Positions 28,718 to 38,396 of a DNA stretch of 64,000 nucleotides are shown here, piece after piece. Position 1 is the stretch's first letter; each line of letters begins with the position of its first letter. The position numbers and the translations under genes were made by a program. This DNA comes from Prostheceraeus crozeri (taxonomy: Eukaryota > Platyhelminthes > Polycladida > Euryleptidae). The notes under the pieces were generated by a model. The model was not told where the DNA came from. It saw only the letters and a list, made by a program, of their open reading frames with translations, and searched no databases. The stretch lies in assembly GCA_907163375.1 (NCBI GenBank), contig CAJQUW010007494.1, forward strand, positions 1 to 64,000. The letters are read 5' to 3'.

Positions 28718-29404
28718 TTATGTCGTCCACGTTGGCTGGTTTTGGAATATATAGGATGGATTCCATATGCATGGAGAGAGAGGCTATTTTATTATCCTTG
28801 TGTCGACCATAATATAGCCCATTCACTTTGAAAAGGATATCCCAAGTACCTTCTCCGAGCTCATCACATCTGATGGCTATTGATTGATCTCCCTCCTTCT
28901 TATAGTAAGTACACCAATGTGATACCGGTAGGCAAATGTGATTACCATCCCAAATCTTTCTATAGGGAGTATCCTTGTCATCTCTAGCCTTCCACTCTTG
29001 AGCAAGAGGAGTAGGAATGTCCATATTTAATGTCACGTACTCCTCAATAATATCAAGTTGGTGGCGAATGTACGGACTCACGGGGATCAGTATGTAGTCC
29101 CCATACTGATTGTGCATTATCTTGACATCCGTGGAAGGGAGCATTCCCGTTTGGAGTACTACGCTATGATCATCATAACGCAAGGCTTGTTTAAATTTAC
29201 GCTGTAGCGGTGTAGGATTATGTACCTTGGATGTTTCTTCCACTGGCCTCAGTTGTAGATGATCTGACCGTAGCGAACCTTGTAACGTTTGACCGCCATT
29301 TTGTCCTACTAGTGCAGCAGATGGAGTAGATGCCTGAAAATGAAAAAAGATTGTATTAAGTTTACGTTCAAGGGAGGAGAGGGAGGGAAGTAGCGACTTA
29401 CCAT
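28629..29404 (-). CDS. right-end unknown protein with a basic tail
   Basis: The main frame starts near 29333 inside the second exon. A 68-nt GT-AG intron (29334-29401) that keeps frame puts the start codon at 29402-29404, right before the donor. The body contains YILIPVSPYIRHQLDIIEE, a Trp-rich middle (EWKARDD, HWCTYYKKEG) and a Ser/Lys tail (KRKSEKNATSKRKSKKE), suggesting nuclear localisation or DNA binding. With a TATA promoter next to the TIR it mirrors the left-end gene, so it may be an early regulator. The family is not recognised. Confidence 0.65.
29334..29401 (-). other. 68-nt intron directly after the start codon
   Basis: On the gene strand: ATG then GTAAGT, ending TTTTCAG. Phase and length closely match the 67-nt first intron of the polymerase gene. 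Confidence 0.65.
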
Positions 29405-29508
29405 TTTAGTTGGATAATAGAACAGGGAACTAGAGAGAGAGAGAGAAAATGTGCGTCCGTCACTCGTGTGATTCAACGATGGAATGATTCTCACTGTGGA
29501 AGGCTCGC

Positions 29509-29516
29509 TATTTATA
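29509..29516 (-). promoter_or_regulatory. TATAAATA box of the right-end gene
   Basis: Reads TATAAATA on the minus strand, about 105 nt before the start codon. The leader is rich in CT (TCTCTCTCTC). Confidence 0.7.
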
Positions 29517-29571
29517 AAGAAATGCTTGATTCTCATTGGATGATGATCCTCATTGGACAATAACATCAAGC

Positions 29572-30003
29572 TGATTCCAAATCTGGCCTCCGTTTACCCA
29601 TCCGAGCCTTCGTTTTGGTGCTACAGCCCAAAACGTCCCAAATTCTAACTCTGTCGTTTTTCGCCAATGTCCCAAAATCTTAAATGGAGTCTCACATCTA
29701 AACGAAGACAGATAGGAACAAGCCGATTCTTTCACTGAATTTGTCTCACTCTTAGCTTTCAAACGAGCTATCGCACGACAAAATCCGTCCACTGGAAGCC
29801 AAAATCGAAGCAAGCTGTCCAGAGGGGGGGACGTCAGTGAAATTTCAAAATTTGATGAAAAATGTTTTGGTGACGGTCCCAGGTCGAAATTCCACACTTT
29901 GGAAAATTTTCAAAATTTTACCCATACAAAGTCACTCTGACACTTAGGATTTTTTCAGGTGAGCGAGCTCCGACCTAAAATCTTGTAACCGCTCTAACTT
30001 TTG
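29572..30003 (-). repeat. right subterminal repeats of Polinton-1
   Basis: Inverted counterparts of the left array: one roughly 305-bp unit (about 29833-30137, partly in the TIR) and one unit of the AAAACGACAGAGTTAGAATT type. The right array is about 1 kb shorter than the left one. Confidence 0.85.
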
Positions 30004-30508
30004 AACGAAGACAGATAGGAACAAGCCGATTCTTTCACTGAATTTGTCTCACTCTTAGCTTTCAAACGAGCTATGGCACGACAAAATCCGTCCACTGGAA
30101 GCCAAAATCGAAGCAAGCTGTCCAGAGGGGGGGACGTCAGCAAAATTTTTTCTCTCCGATGGCGTTCAAATTCACCATACGGATGCAGAATTTCACGCTG
30201 AATCCGAATCTGGCCTCCGTTTTCCCATCCGAGCACTCCTTCCACTCGAAACAGCCCATTTTACAACCCAACATTCAGCAGATTGCACGAAAAACATCAC
30301 ACACTATAGCCTCAAGACTAATCCTGGCGGCCGCCCAAGTCCACCACGACACTCTGTCGTTCCAGAGGGGGGGGAGTCAGCGAACAGTTTGCGAACCAAC
30401 CTGGCCGGCACACCACGACAGACTACAACCTCTATCGTTCCAGAGGGGGGGGACGTCAGCGATGGCGGCCATCTTGCGCTATCTGGTGTTCGCCGTTTTC
30501 TTACTACT
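30004..30508 (-). repeat. right terminal inverted repeat of Polinton-1
   Basis: Reverse complement of 7374-7880 with few differences; ends CTTACTACT. Confidence 0.93.
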
Positions 30509-30514
30509 TTGGTC
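30509..30514. repeat. right target-site duplication of Polinton-1
   Basis: TTGGTC, followed by TTTGATCTC, which continues the copy A sequence interrupted at 7367. Confidence 0.95.
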
Positions 30515-30712
30515 TTTGATCTCTATTGGAAAATTTAATAACACCACCATAATCTGAATCATATTTAGTTTTTATTAGAGATGATAAAGTTTTAGATTGA
30601 TTAGATGTAAATCCTAATTTAGATGTTGTAGATCCAAAACATAATTGTCTAATAGTTTCTTCGACTATTCCATTATTATTATTTTCAATGTATAATTTTG
30701 TGTATTTTCCTG

Positions 30713-31396
30713 TTAATTCTGTGTATTATTAATGTCTTGATGAGATATATATTTTCCTTCACCTAAAGTTTCGTAATTTTTAGAATTTTTATTATTTATT
30801 TGTTTTAGTGTATTAGAATCATTATTATCATTATTATCATCACTATTATCATCATTATTATCAGATTCTTCAATATGATTCACAGGATTATTTTGATTAT
30901 GATTATGATCATGATTATGGTCATTGTTAATAGTATAAGGTGTTGTCCACATATAAATTTTTTCTTGTTGTGCTAAACCATTAACATAAGATTCTAATAA
31001 ATTAATGTTTAAATTGGAATAGAATCCCACATATGTATCATTATCATGTCTTTGGGGCATTTCTACCATTTCTCTTTTTATAAACAGTATCTCTATAATA
31101 TACTTGACATAATAATTCATCATTATGTTTTTTACTTTCAATATGAATATTATATTGATTTAATTCGTCCACAAATAATCTAATTTTAGATTTTGAGAAA
31201 GATTTTAATTTTTTACTAATTCTCTAATGTTGATATAATTGATAATTTTAGTTTCAATCCAATCAGTATTACTGATTGGTAAAACCGCTCTAATAAACCC
31301 ATATACACTATTATACCCCATGATAACCATATTTTCTTTATTCAGTTCTACATATGCAACATCATTATATTTACCTACAATATCCATAAATTTCAT
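30713..31396 (-). pseudogene. Polinton-B unknown protein with Asn/His/Asp-rich tail (copy A)
   Basis: The N-terminal part has MDIVGKYNDVAYVELNKEN, GYNSVYGFIRAVLPI and the middle REMVEMPQRHDNDTYVGFYS. The tail is a low-complexity run of Asn, His and Asp (NHDHNHNQNN, DNNDDNSDDNND), coded by ATTATC-type repeats on the plus strand. The counterpart in copy B is 41359-42042. The family is not recognised. The copy is broken. Confidence 0.5.
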
Positions 31397-31752
31397 AAAT
31401 GATCACCTGGAAATATACAATAATTTGTTTCAATGTTAGGTAAACCTCTAGTCTGTTCTTTAAATATTTCAGCTTGTAATTCAAACAAAAGATTAATATC
31501 TATGCATGGATTATTATCATTATTATCAAAACATTTATTTTCAAATCCCGATGATCTCGTCGAATAAGAAGAACAGGATGATACGGGCGAATATGATTTT
31601 TCTAAATTTCCTTTTTCCATTTTTTTCTTCAATATAATTTTTTGACAACCTAAACACATTACTTTTGCTTTTAAACAATCCGTACACTGATATTCACTAT
31701 CATAGAACTCTGACTTAGGATTCATAATCTGGCACATTTGACTCATTTCCAT
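31393..31752 (-). CDS. Polinton-B small CxxC protein (copy A)
   Basis: 119 residues. A zinc-ribbon-like set (YQCTDCLKAKVMCLGCQKII) near the N-terminus precedes a Ser-rich linker and a helical C-terminus. It overlaps the next gene downstream by a few bases. Counterpart 42039-42398. Function unknown. Confidence 0.5.
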   Translation of the reverse strand: MEMSQMCQIMNPKSEFYDSEYQCTDCLKAKVMCLGCQKIILKKKMEKGNLEKSYSPVSSCSSYSTRSSGFENKCFDNNDNNPCIDINLLFELQAEIFKEQTRGLPNIETNYCIFPGDHL

Positions 31753-31792
31753 TTTTTTATTAGAAAAAAAATATTTTTTTATTTTTCGAAAA

Positions 31793-32125
31793 ATGATGTT
31801 AACAAATGTTGGTGGAGGTGCATATATCTCGAATAATCGCGAATCAGAAATAGAAATAGAAAATTATGTCATGAAAACTGGAGACGTTTTATCTGGCCCA
31901 TTACATCTTTCTATTCTTCCACAACAAAATACCGAGTTAACGAATAAGCAATATGTTGATACACAAATCAATGACTTAAAAGAAAAATATATAAAAGATG
32001 TTTTGGTTCCAGTGATGAATGAATTAAAGTTGCTTAAACTTAATGACAAATCATTAAACGAAAAATTATTAAAACTTGATAAAAAGGATAGAGAGCTAGA
32101 AGTAAATATAGAAAAACTTTTTTAA
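31793..32125 (+). CDS. tail-fibre-like protein (copy A)
   Basis: 110 residues. The motif NYVMKTGDVLSGPLHLSILP followed by LTNKQYVDTQI is the repeat found in phage tail fibres and other trimeric attachment fibres (KTGD-x-M-x-G-x-L, then NK-x-YVD). A charged helical stretch follows, and a coiled-coil gene lies just downstream on the same strand. A virion fibre for host attachment is a reasonable inference. Counterpart 42438-42770. Confidence 0.65.
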   Translation: MMLTNVGGGAYISNNRESEIEIENYVMKTGDVLSGPLHLSILPQQNTELTNKQYVDTQINDLKEKYIKDVLVPVMNELKLLKLNDKSLNEKLLKLDKKDRELEVNIEKLF

Positions 32126-32335
32126 AAAATTTCAGAACAATCAAAAATTTTAATATTACTTTCCATAAAGTTAAAATCTGCAGTCATTAAAAATAAACAT
32201 AAGATAGAACTATTGAAAGAACAATTATAAAATGAATTAGAAAAACTTCCTAAAATAATTTTTCAAAATTGAAATAAGTTACAAACTACATTCCAAAAAA
32301 GTGTTGATGAATTAAGTTCTAAAATTACTGAACAA

Positions 32336-32668
32336 ATGAAAAAGATGAATAGAATAATAAATGAAGCAAACTCACTAAATCAAAAAGTTGATAAAATGAA
32401 AACTCTAAAAATCAATTTAGAAAATGAATTAAAGAAAAATTATAAAGAAAATAAAGAACAATTAGATGCTGTCAAAAATCAGTTAGATGTTCTTAAAGTT
32501 CAATTGAATGCATTTAAAACGGCGTTGAAGATGAATCAGCAGAAAATGCAGGTTAATAGAAAAGAAATTAAAATACATCACACGCTGCTTGACCCAATAG
32601 ATAAAGTGCAACAGAAAATTAATAAAGTGATCACGAAGTTGTTGTCCATTCACACACGTAAATCTTAA
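32336..32668 (+). CDS. coiled-coil protein, possible fibre stalk (copy A)
   Basis: 110 residues, almost entirely heptad-like Lys/Leu/Asn helices (LNQKVDKMKTLKINLENEL, QLDVLKVQLNAFKTALKMNQ). The stretch between the fibre-like gene and this one also codes helical sequence, so the two may once have been one gene. Counterpart 42957-43313. Confidence 0.5.
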   Translation: MKKMNRIINEANSLNQKVDKMKTLKINLENELKKNYKENKEQLDAVKNQLDVLKVQLNAFKTALKMNQQKMQVNRKEIKIHHTLLDPIDKVQQKINKVITKLLSIHTRKS

Positions 32669-32716
32669 TCATAAACGTAAATAATTTCCCCCAAAAGACA
32701 AATCTATTCCTAGAAA

Positions 32717-33148
32717 ATGCCTATAATTTATAAACACAATCTTAAACATTTTGCTTCAAATAAAAAAATTGCCCATGAACCATCTATGAAATCTGTTTAT
32801 CATTATAGCAATGTAGAAACAGTTCAAAAAGAAGGAGATGGTATCTTTTCTGGTATAGGAAGTATCGTTAATGTTATTAAAAATAATAAAGATTTGATTA
32901 CATCTGCTGCAAAAGGAGCACCTGCTATAGGTAGTACAGCTAGTGCAATATCAAATGCTGATAAGTCTCAAAACGAATTAAAACAACTAGAAGCTATTCG
33001 TAAACTTAAGAATGATTGTGAAGAACTAAAAAAATTTAAAAAACTCTCAGAGGAAACAAAAAACAAAATTGCTAACATAGCAGCTGATAGTAAACATGAG
33101 GAGAAATCAATTGAAGAAATAAGAGGTAATGGTTTAGCAAAATTCTAA
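32717..33148 (+). CDS. minor virion protein with amphipathic segment (copy A)
   Basis: 143 residues. The N-terminal MPIIYKHNLKHFASNKKIAH is followed by KEGDGIFSGIGSIVNVIKNN and SAAKGAPAIGSTASAIS, a Gly/Ala amphipathic region like membrane-active pVI-type proteins, and then a helical Lys-rich tail. It is placed just before the capsid gene. Counterpart 43362-43793. Confidence 0.55.
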   Translation: MPIIYKHNLKHFASNKKIAHEPSMKSVYHYSNVETVQKEGDGIFSGIGSIVNVIKNNKDLITSAAKGAPAIGSTASAISNADKSQNELKQLEAIRKLKNDCEELKKFKKLSEETKNKIANIAADSKHEEKSIEEIRGNGLAKF

Positions 33149-33311
33149 AATATATTCTAAAAAGGAATCCTAAGAAAAGTACTTCTAGAAAAAACAAAAA
33201 AGTCAAATTATTTTTTATAAAAATGTCTTCCCTGATTGAAAGTAAATTTAGATTAGACTTCCTCCGTACGTCAGTTATAGTCAAAAAAAGAATGAGTATA
33301 TAAGAATTGCT

Positions 33312-34557
33312 ATGAATCCCGGATCTTCCAGTAGAGTAAATACTGGAGGAGATTTAATCTTTGAAGTTGATAATCAGCAAAGTTATTTATATTTACCTGA
33401 TTCCTTTTTACACTGTGAATATTCTCTATATAGTGATGCCAATTTTACAACACCATTACCAGATACCGATAATATTGCATTAGAGAATAATTTCTTTCCA
33501 AGATTATTTACACAAATGCGTCTAGATGTTGCAACTCAAAATATAGAAACAATAAGTGATTCTCCAGGTATGATTGATACAATGCTTAGATTTGTAACAA
33601 TTGGTGAAAATAATGGAAAGTATGAAATCGAAGGTTGGTTTCCTGATACTAATGATGGTATAATTGTTGATGATTTAACTCACGCTGGAACAGATGCAGC
33701 AGGAATTGCGAAAGATGTAGAAAATATTACAAATCATTTAAATAAAACAAACAGTAGTGCATATAAAGAAAGGCGTGAATTTAACAAGAAAAGTAAACAG
33801 ACAGTTAATTGGTCATTGTCTCCATTATTCGGATATTTAGATTATGACAAACTATCATATAAATTAAAATTTAAATTAATAATTCATCGCACAGCAAATA
33901 ATGAATTAATCTTTTATGGTGAGACCGGAAAAAAAGCATATTTAAAAATTGATAGACTTGAATGGTGGATAAAACATATTACTCCTAGTTTAGAGGTTGA
34001 AACAACTATTGGAAAAAAGATTGAACACTAACAAACCAATTCCAGTAAATTTTCTAAAGCGTACTGCTAGTTCAGTAACTTTTTCTGAACAAAGATTTAA
34101 CTGGCATTTTACTAGAACTTAAAATACTCCAAGATATTTATTACTAACTTTTCAAAGAAATGATGCTCCAAGTTTTGGTAAGAACAATAATCTTTTCCAT
34201 ATTAACACAATTCGAAGTTTACAAGTTGCTTTAAATCAAACCCGTTATCCTATTGATCCATTAAGATTCGATGATATAAATAATCAATTTATGGAAGGAT
34301 ATGATGCTTATAGAAATCTCTGTATAGAATTTGGGGTTGAACCACAATTAATTCCTGGAAATTGGAGACATTTATATCCTGTTTTCTGTTTCGATTTAAG
34401 TGCACAATCTGAAGATATTGTTAAAAATAGTTGTGGTGTAAGAATTAATATTGAAAAGAAAGATTCCACAACTTCATTAATGGCTCATGGTTTACTGCTA
34501 GAAGATGTAAAATATTCTATTGAAATTCTTAATGGAAAGATGGTTAGGATTGGTTAA
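33312..34557 (+). pseudogene. MCP: Polinton-B major capsid protein (copy A)
   Basis: The sequence matches the second widespread Polinton capsid lineage. Signatures are SFLHCEYSLYSDANFTTPLP, NFFPRLFTQMRLDV, ETISDSPGMIDTML and, in the last part, YPVFCFDLSAQ and VKYSIEILNGKMVRI. A double jelly-roll fold is expected for the family. It is a different lineage from the Polinton-1 capsid protein. The fossil copy is broken. Counterpart 43957-45202. Confidence 0.7.
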
Positions 34558-34709
34558 TTAAAATTTTTGGTAACTTAAAATTTTTTATTAAAAATGTCGG
34601 AAGCGAAAAGTAATGATAAACTGTTGAATTAAAACTACGTAACATTGTTGACAAAAATACACCTAAAACTATTACTATTGATAAAAAGAAATATTACATA
34701 AGTAAACCA

Positions 34710-35039
34710 ATGATAGAGAATATTGAATTACAAGAAAAGAATGGTGGAATTCTCCCATTCATTCCTCTAATAATAGGTGGCATAGCAGCAGCAGGAAGTG
34801 TAGCAGGTGGGACAGCTGGTATTGTCAAGGCAGTAAATAAAAATAAATCAGAGAAGGCAGCATTAGAAGAACAAAAGCGTCATAATAGAGAGTTAGAGAA
34901 AGTTGCTAGAGCTGAGGGAGTATTAGATAACTTTATTAGAAAATTAAAGTTAGTTGATGAAGGAAAAAGAGTTCCTAAAAACATTCTACATAATGTTGAT
35001 GATTTAATTGAACTAAAAGAAACTAAAGATGGTTCTTGA
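34710..35039 (+). CDS. second minor virion protein, Gly-rich hydrophobic (copy A)
   Basis: 109 residues. NGGILPFIPLIIGGIAAAGS followed by VAGGTAGIVKAVN is the hallmark membrane-active segment of small Polinton virion proteins; a charged helix (EKAALEEQKRHNRELEKV) follows. Counterpart 45355-45684. Confidence 0.6.
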   Translation: MIENIELQEKNGGILPFIPLIIGGIAAAGSVAGGTAGIVKAVNKNKSEKAALEEQKRHNRELEKVARAEGVLDNFIRKLKLVDEGKRVPKNILHNVDDLIELKETKDGS

Positions 35040-35089
35040 ATATATCTAAGTCCTAGTATGATTAGATAAAATATTTTTTTATCTTTAAA

Positions 35090-35505
35090 TTGTATTCTAC
35101 AAATTCTTCAAATTGCACAAATCCCGAAAATTTAATTAAATTAAAAATTTCAAATCTAGATTTATTAAATTATCTCTATGATCACCGTTATAAAGGAGAA
35201 GACATACATAAAGCATTAGAAAACTTTCCTGGATTCATTTGGAGTAAATATTCAAAAGAAAAACATCCTCCTGATCATTCATATACCGGTCCAGGAACTC
35301 GATTAGATATAAGACTAGATGAGAATAATAATCCAAAACCATGTGAAGAAACAATTAACAGAGTTGATGCAGCAGCTTATAGACACGATTTAGCTTATCA
35401 AAATCATGACCTAAAATCTCGTCATGAAGCTGATAGGAAAATGATTCAAGAATTAGACAGTATTCAAAATCCCTCCTTTAGAGAAAGAATTGAAAGAATG
35501 TTCGT
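35090..35505 (+). pseudogene. PLA2-like (parvovirus VP1u-type) domain protein (copy A)
   Basis: The core contains YTGPGTRLDIRLDENNNPKP, then VDAAAYRHDLAYQNHD. The Y-x-GPG calcium-loop pattern and the HD pair are those of the phospholipase A2-like domain of parvovirus VP1 and of Polinton-type proteins, used to breach endosomal membranes. It runs into the integrase gene region. Counterpart 45735-46142. Confidence 0.7.
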
Positions 35506-35566
35506 TAAGAAAGCTTTACAAGCAAAAATATTATTCGGTCAGGGTTTAGACAAAACTCATAACTCT

Positions 35567-35680
35567 GAAACCTACGCCTCCGAAATGTCGAATGACCTAG
35601 ATCAGCATAGTAGAACTTATGCCTCCGAAATGTCGAATGACCTAGATCGGCATAGTGGAACTTATGCCTCCGAAATTCAC
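35567..35680 (+). repeat. 48-bp minisatellite before the integrase (copy A)
   Basis: A little over two tandem copies of a unit coding TYASEMSNDLDxHSx, separating the PLA2-like and integrase regions. Same in copy B (46212-46325). Confidence 0.8.
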
Positions 35681-36423
35681 AAAGAAAGTAAAAGTATTTA
35701 ATAAAGATGATATTTGGAGTGCTGATCTCATTCATATGCCGAATGAAAGAGATTATAAATACGCATTGACCGTTATAGATTTATATACACGACACGCTTG
35801 GGCAAAGCCTTTAAAAAACAAAAGTGGTCTGTCAGTTAAATATGCGTTTGAAGAAGTATTCAAGGAAAGTAATAGAAAGCCAAAGAAGCTATTCGTTGAT
35901 AAAGGATCTGAGTTTTATAACAGAAATGTTAAGCCATTATTTGAAACTGTTCATTCTACAGGAAATGCTGGCAAAGCTGTAGTAATAGAGAGGTTTAACA
36001 GAACGTTAAAAAATAAAAATATTCAAGAAATTTACAGAGCAAGGAAATCAGAAATGGTTGAAGATACTACCAGGAATTGTTGAGGATTATAACAATAAGA
36101 TTCATTCAGGTTTTGAAGAAACTCCAAAGAAGGCTTCTGATGATCCTGATTTAATACAAAAGAAAATTTTCGAAAATAATTATTCGAATGAGAGTAATCC
36201 GAATTTTCGGAAAAGTAAGCCGAAATTTAAGATTGGAGATAGAGTTAGAATATTTAAGTATAAGAATAAATTTGAAAAAGGTTTTGTTGGCTATTGGACT
36301 AAAGAGATATTTGAAGTTTGTAAAATAAATCAAACTTATCCGATTACTTGCGAAATTAGAGATTTAGATGATGAAATCACTGGCAGATTTTATGAAAACG
36401 AATTACAAATAACCGTGCTTTAA
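35681..36423 (+). pseudogene. INT: Polinton-B integrase (copy A)
   Basis: An rve core with VFNKDDIWSADLIHMPNE (first Asp), KKLFVDKGSEFYN (second Asp) and VVIERFNRTLKN (Glu). The C-terminal DNA-binding part contains KFKIGDRVRIFKYKNKFEKG and YWTKEIFEV. The fossil copy is broken. Counterpart 46330-47091; a third, partial copy of the C-terminal end lies inside piggyBac (49901-50220). Confidence 0.8.
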
Positions 36424-36503
36424 CCTTAAGGTGGCGCTTTAGCTAGCTTCGTTTGAACTTTAATTACAGTAATTGGAACCAACGTTTCGAGAATTAAATT
36501 CCC

Positions 36504-36932
36504 TTATTCGATTCCCTTGTTCAATTCTAACATGATGTCTAGAAATGGTACTCCTTTTTGTAATTTATACAAAACATATATACATAATTGATCACAATAA
36601 ACAGTTCCTGGTGTTTGAATTTGAAACGTATTGTATGTTCCATTGCCAAGTATTTCTCTTATTTCATTTGTAGGTGGAAGTCCATAAGAGTGAAAATAGT
36701 AATTATCTCCATTTTTATTAGACATACCTGCTGACCAATGTACTCCTTTTTGATCTGACGTGTGGAGATTTGTTACGAAATTTACAGTTGGCTTATCTTT
36801 TAGCAAACGCAATTCATCCCTCATCAATATGTGAAAATTCTTTATTCCCAATTGATTTGCGATCTCATTTAAATCGAAATTCGTAGTTGTTTGCTTCCCA
36901 TATAATTTAAAGAACTCGGTCATGTTAATCAT
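36504..36932 (-). CDS. PRO: Polinton-B adenain-like protease (copy A)
   Basis: 142 residues. Catalytic features are KGVHWSAGMSN (His), YYFHSYGLPPTNEI at the acidic position, and YCDQLCIYVLYKL (Cys). The size fits the short Polinton proteases. It converges on the integrase gene. It is identical in frame to the copy at 47173-47601. Confidence 0.7.
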   Translation of the reverse strand: MINMTEFFKLYGKQTTTNFDLNEIANQLGIKNFHILMRDELRLLKDKPTVNFVTNLHTSDQKGVHWSAGMSNKNGDNYYFHSYGLPPTNEIREILGNGTYNTFQIQTPGTVYCDQLCIYVLYKLQKGVPFLDIMLELNKGIE

Positions 36933-37640
36933 TTTAAATGGAATAAAATCTATTTCAGAAATTTCTCAAAAGAATTGGCGTGCAGCAGCTGCTAAAATTG
37001 TGACAGCTGATAGGGGTGAGGCAAATCAAAGACAATAGCGCATAATGCGGGTTGTGAAATCTCATTCACACCATAAGAACAAAAGAACAAATACAATCTA
37101 AACACAATGGACATATGAGAGAGAGGATAAATGAATGAGCATTTCTCTTCATTTTAATTTTCATAACAATCATTCATGCGACATTATTTTGAATGGAAAA
37201 ATACACCGACTGTCGAACCATGTCGGCACTTTTATCGACAGCCATGTCGACAAACATTCTGACACATTTTGTGGTTACAAGGCTGGTTCTGGTTCCGGTG
37301 TAAATTTCCATTAGCGTTCAAGGTCATTCTATTAAAAGCATACGGGAATTATTCTCATTGAAGACAAACAATTGTTTCAAAGAATGCATGTCATTGTGAA
37401 TACAATATTCCTGTAACAGACAGGATCGAAAGAGAGAGAGAGAGAAAGAAGTCACGCTGCTCCGTAAAAGTTTAATTGAGTTGTCCAACCAAACAATGTC
37501 ATGGCATGATATACATATCATATAATACGGATCAAGAAAGACAATGAATAGACATCAGATCACTCAGTCAATTAGCCGCATCACGAGAACAATGTGTCAA
37601 GTGCGATTGTCAGTTATGTCGATGAGTAAGAGGAGAAAGA
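36933..37640. other. spacer in Polinton-B copy A, no recognised gene
   Basis: Contains a GA-rich run (37430-37446) and a TGTCGA-rich inverted repeat (about 37212-37255). Reading frames are short. Base composition is closer to host DNA than to the neighbouring Polinton-B genes, so it may be a captured host segment. Repeated at 47602-48282. Confidence 0.4.
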
Positions 37641-37649
37641 GATCTCATC

Positions 37650-37894
37650 ACGAACAATTCCAATTCCTTGTGCTACATTCTCAACTTTAGACCATCGCTT
37701 TCTTAATTTTTTATAATGAAGTCTAATAATAAGTCTATAAATCTTAATAATAATTGAGATTCCTTATCTTTCATATACCTAACTCTATCTTTGTGCTTTT
37801 CTTTATTCATTTTTTCAATGTCCATTTCACTTGTTTTTAATTGTGACAACGAAGGATATATTCTCGAGGTTTCTTCCATTTTTGAGGTTTCCAA
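37650..37894 (-). pseudogene. N-terminal fragment of the Polinton-B membrane protein gene (copy A)
   Basis: Matches the first part of the protein at 4757-5416 (EETSRIYPSLSQLKTSEMDI, KHKDRVRYMKDKE). The homology stops at the spacer. Same fragment in copy B at 48283-48546. Confidence 0.75.
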
Positions 37895-38396
37895 TTTTTA
37901 ATAAATATTTTGAAATTTTTGATATTTCTGGTCTATGTGAAAAGACTACGTAAAATTTTGAAACCTCTTTTCAGTATATGAAGAAATCCCAACGAGCTTA
38001 AAACTGTTTTTTGATTCTATCCTTAAAATTATTTTTATTTATAAAACTCTTTTTCAGTGTATGAAATATTTCGTATACTCATTCTCAGTATATGAAAAGA
38101 TCCCAACGAGCTTAAAACTGTTTTTTGATTTTATCCTTAAATTATTTTTATTTATAAAACTCTCTTTTTTGGTACCTTATTTTCTTTATTTTTTGGTTGT
38201 CCTAGAACGGTCATATAATCATTTTTTTCTTTTTAGTTGTCCTGAATCGGTCATATATTCAGTTTTTTGCATTTTTGGGGTACCTTATTTTTTTGCTTGT
38301 CCTAGAACGGTCTTATATACATTACTCATATGATCAATTTTTGAATTTAATTTCGTTTAACACCGCTAAAGCCTCTATGGTTAAAGCGACATCTAT
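37895..38396. repeat. AT-rich repeat block at the right end of copy A
   Basis: Two direct repeats of about 100 bp (AACGAGCTTAAAACTGTTTT near 37993 and 38107) are followed by GTCCTAGAACGGTC-like units near 38209, 38240 and 38299. The latter resemble the motif in the left array. Repeated at 48547-49084. Confidence 0.75.

Larger units (their letters stand above)
7374..30508. mobile_element. Polinton-1 (Maverick/adintovirus-like), looks nearly whole
   Basis: A 23.1-kb element bounded by inverted repeats that begin AGTAGTAAGAAAACGG at both ends and by a TTGGTC duplication. It carries the hallmark Polinton set: protein-primed polB, integrase with chromodomain, packaging ATPase, adenain-type protease and hexon-type capsid protein, plus about fifteen smaller genes. 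The two ends are nearly identical in sequence and most frames are open over their full length, so insertion is probably recent. I see perhaps one or two breaks. It is inserted into copy A of Polinton-B. Confidence 0.95.
30515..38396. mobile_element. Polinton-B copy A, right part (fossil)
   Basis: Continues from 5446-7373 after the Polinton-1 insertion and is near identical over its whole length to 41161-49084. AT content is far above that of Polinton-1. Gene order: unknown genes on the minus strand, then plus-strand fibre-like, coiled-coil, minor virion, capsid, second minor virion, PLA2-like and integrase genes, then protease on the minus strand, a spacer and a repeat block. It is a fossil with several breaks. 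Confidence 0.85.

Noticed and set aside
37430-37446. GA repeat as a regulatory element
   Set aside because: Short simple repeat duplicated with the rest of the unit; nothing links it to a promoter.
36933-37640. 65-codon minus-strand frame in the spacer
   Set aside because: It has no start context, domain or conservation beyond the tandem copy.
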